From assembly GCA_022457155.1 (NCBI GenBank), contig JAJGOT010000134.1:1369001-1433000 (forward strand): a stretch of DNA of 64,000 nt. The letters are read 5' to 3'. This document shows positions 59,001 through 62,000 of the stretch, in pieces. Made by a program: the position numbers and the translations under genes. This DNA comes from Cladopsammia gracilis (lineage: Eukaryota > Cnidaria > Anthozoa > Scleractinia > Dendrophylliidae). The first letter of the stretch is position 1; each line of letters opens with the position of its first letter. A model generated the notes under the pieces. The model was not told the origin of the DNA, searched no databases, and saw only the letters and a program-made list of their open reading frames with translations.

Positions 59001-62000
59001 CGGTCCTATTCATCCATGAACGCCTTGCATTGTCTTGAAAACTTGTGCGCTGTAATTCTTCCTTCTGCTTCTCAAGTCAACACACGGAGAGATTTTGCCG
59101 CTATCTTGAAATCAAGAGTGAGATCAGTAGGTCGCGCGTCGGCCAATCAGATCAGTGAAACTAAAATATGCGTGCAGAATCTATAACTACTAGGCATCGC
59201 ATTCTACGGCAACTGACGGCGAATGCGAGCTTGCCGTTTGCGGTCTGCCGTGAAATACTCAAAAGGGTCTTGCACTGTTTAACTACAGCTCGTAAGGATG
59301 TTTCAATGATTCATGATTCGCGTAATGCGCCGCCTGATGTGAACACTTTTCATAGTGAAACATGTTTCATTCGTGATCAGAATAAACATTTTTTTCTTAG
59401 TGTGAACGCAGCCGTAGATGTGAACAATTTTTTCCGAGTGAAACATTTTTTATTCGTGATCAGACTAACCATGTTTTTCCCTAGTGTGAACGTGGCATTA
59501 GATTTGGCTTGGTTGGCACCGTCTCGTGTACTTGATCTCATAAGTCAAGACAACGTATGATATGAGTTTTTTCGTTTTCATTGCATATTACAGTCATTAA
59601 CAGAATGCCACTAGGAGTAGAAGATCTCCGCATCCCGAACAGTGCTCTAAGCGCCTCATCTCGCTGGGACGGGTACCACGGACCCCACCGCGGCCGACTC
59701 AACACCCACAGGCGGGGCAGGTACAGAGGGGCGTGGTCTTCACGTGCTAACAATCGCCATCAGTGGTTCCAGATTGATATTGGAACACAAGCGCTGGTGT
59801 ATGGCTTGGGAACTCAAGGCAGACAGGACCATGGTCAGTGGGTGAAGGCATACAAGGTCATGTACAGCAGGAATGGAGTCAGATGGAGATGGTACAAAGT
59901 GAGACGCAGAACTCTTGTAAGTTTGATATTTTTCTCTGTTTATTTCATGTGGAGACGCGGCAGTGTAGTGGTTAGCGCACTGACGTCGTAAATATTCAAC
60001 ATGGCGGCACGCATTACGCACTGCGGCAGAAATTCAAAAGCGAAAATAGGTGATAACTTTATCATCTTTCGTCAGACAATAAAACATTGTTTACATGTTT
60101 TTCGGAGAAATTTGAAATAAGACGGCATTTCCAACAATTCAACGTCGGTTTCTTTCAAGAGTATAATCATCCATTCAATCAGCTGACTGACCGCGACATT
60201 TTCTGGGGCAAATTTCCCGCCAGAGTTATACACTCGCTTCCGATTGGTCTAAACAATGAAATTAAATGGGTTGCGCGATAGCTTCCACATGTGCCGAACC
60301 GTGAACCCCCCCCCCCCCCCCCCCCCCCTCAACTAATTGACGCCCTTAGCCTTTCTTGGGTTCGCAATAAATTCTCCACAGATTGCTGGGATTTAACTTT
60401 GCCACACTTTTCTGCTTCAGATACTAACTGGTAACCGTGATATGAACACCATAGTACGTCACAGGTTTGCCAAGCCTCTCAGGGCTCGTTATGTCCGTAT
60501 AGTACCCTTCCTGTGGCACGGCCATATCTCTATGAGGGTTGAACTCTACGGTCGTCGCCTTGGTGAGTGGAATAACTTTTATTTGAATGATCACACTGCA
60601 TAATTTAATCTACAGATTCAAAAGTAAGAACCACCTTGTACAGCATAATAATTAGTACAACAGCAAAGAACTGCTCAGTAGCTTTCATTTGAATGGTCAC
60701 ACTTTAGGATTTCATCCACAGACTCAAAAGTTAGAACCACTTTGTACAGTATAATAAACTGCACCACAGGAAAGTACTGCTCAGTAGCTTTCGTTTGAAT
60801 GGTCACACTGTAGGATTTCATCCACAGACTCATAAGTTAGAACCACCTTGTACAGCATAATAAACTGCACCACAGGAAAGTACTGCTCAATAGCTTTCAT
60901 TTAAATTGTCGCATTGTAGGTTTTATTTACAAACGCACAAGTTAGAACCACCTTGTACAATATCAAAAAATAGAACTAGAAAGTACTGCTTCATCTGAAC
61001 GGTCAAAAATTATAATTTCGTTTACAGGCCAAATTGAGAACCGCATGTAATTGTTATGAATAACTAAATAATAACTCCGAGGGTAAATATGTTGAAAGAC
61101 TCATACGGGTATAAAAAAAATCCCACGAGACTCGCCAAAAAAACCTACGTATTTGTACTGCTTTTATTTTACAGCTCGAGAACCGGTCGTGAGATCCCTC
61201 GGGGTTTCCACCGGACGACTCAACAGCAGATACATCAGAGCATCGACCGAATGGGACAAATACCACGCAGCTAACCTCGCCAGACTCAACCAGAAACCAA
61301 GGGGCCGCTACAAGGGAGGCTGGTCAGCCAAAAAGAACAACCGAAAACAATGGATCCAGTTCGATTTTAGAAAGCCTGTACGAGTATCTAAGGTCGCTAT
61401 ACAAGGAAGGGCGGACGCCAACCAGTACGTCACCAGTTTTGCTGTGGCGTACAGTCCTGATGGATATCGATGGACGCCGTTTAAAGTGAATAGTAGACTC
61501 AAGGTACTGCTGAATAGCTTTCAGTTGAATTGTCACTCATTATCTTGTTTTATCTACACTCATACTATTAAAGCCTCCTTGTACAACATATTAAACAGTA
61601 CCACAAGAAAGTACTTCTAAACAGCTTTCATTTGAATGGTCACACTGTAGGATTTTATCCACAGACTCAAAAGTTAGAACCACCTTGTACAGCATAATAA
61701 ACAGTACCACAGGAAAGTACTGCTCAGTAGCTTTCATTTGAATGGTCACACTGTAGGATTTTATCCACAGACTCAAAAGTTAGAATCACCCTGCACAGCC
61801 TAATAAACAGTATCACAGGAAAGTACTGCTCAGTAGCTTTCATTTAAATGGTCACGCTGTAGGATTTTATCCACAGACTCAAAAGTTAGAATCACCTTGT
61901 ACAGCATAATAAACAGTACCACAGAAAAGTACTGCTCAACAGCTTTCATTTCAATGGTCACACTAAAGGATTTCATCCACAGACTCAAAAGTTAGAATCA

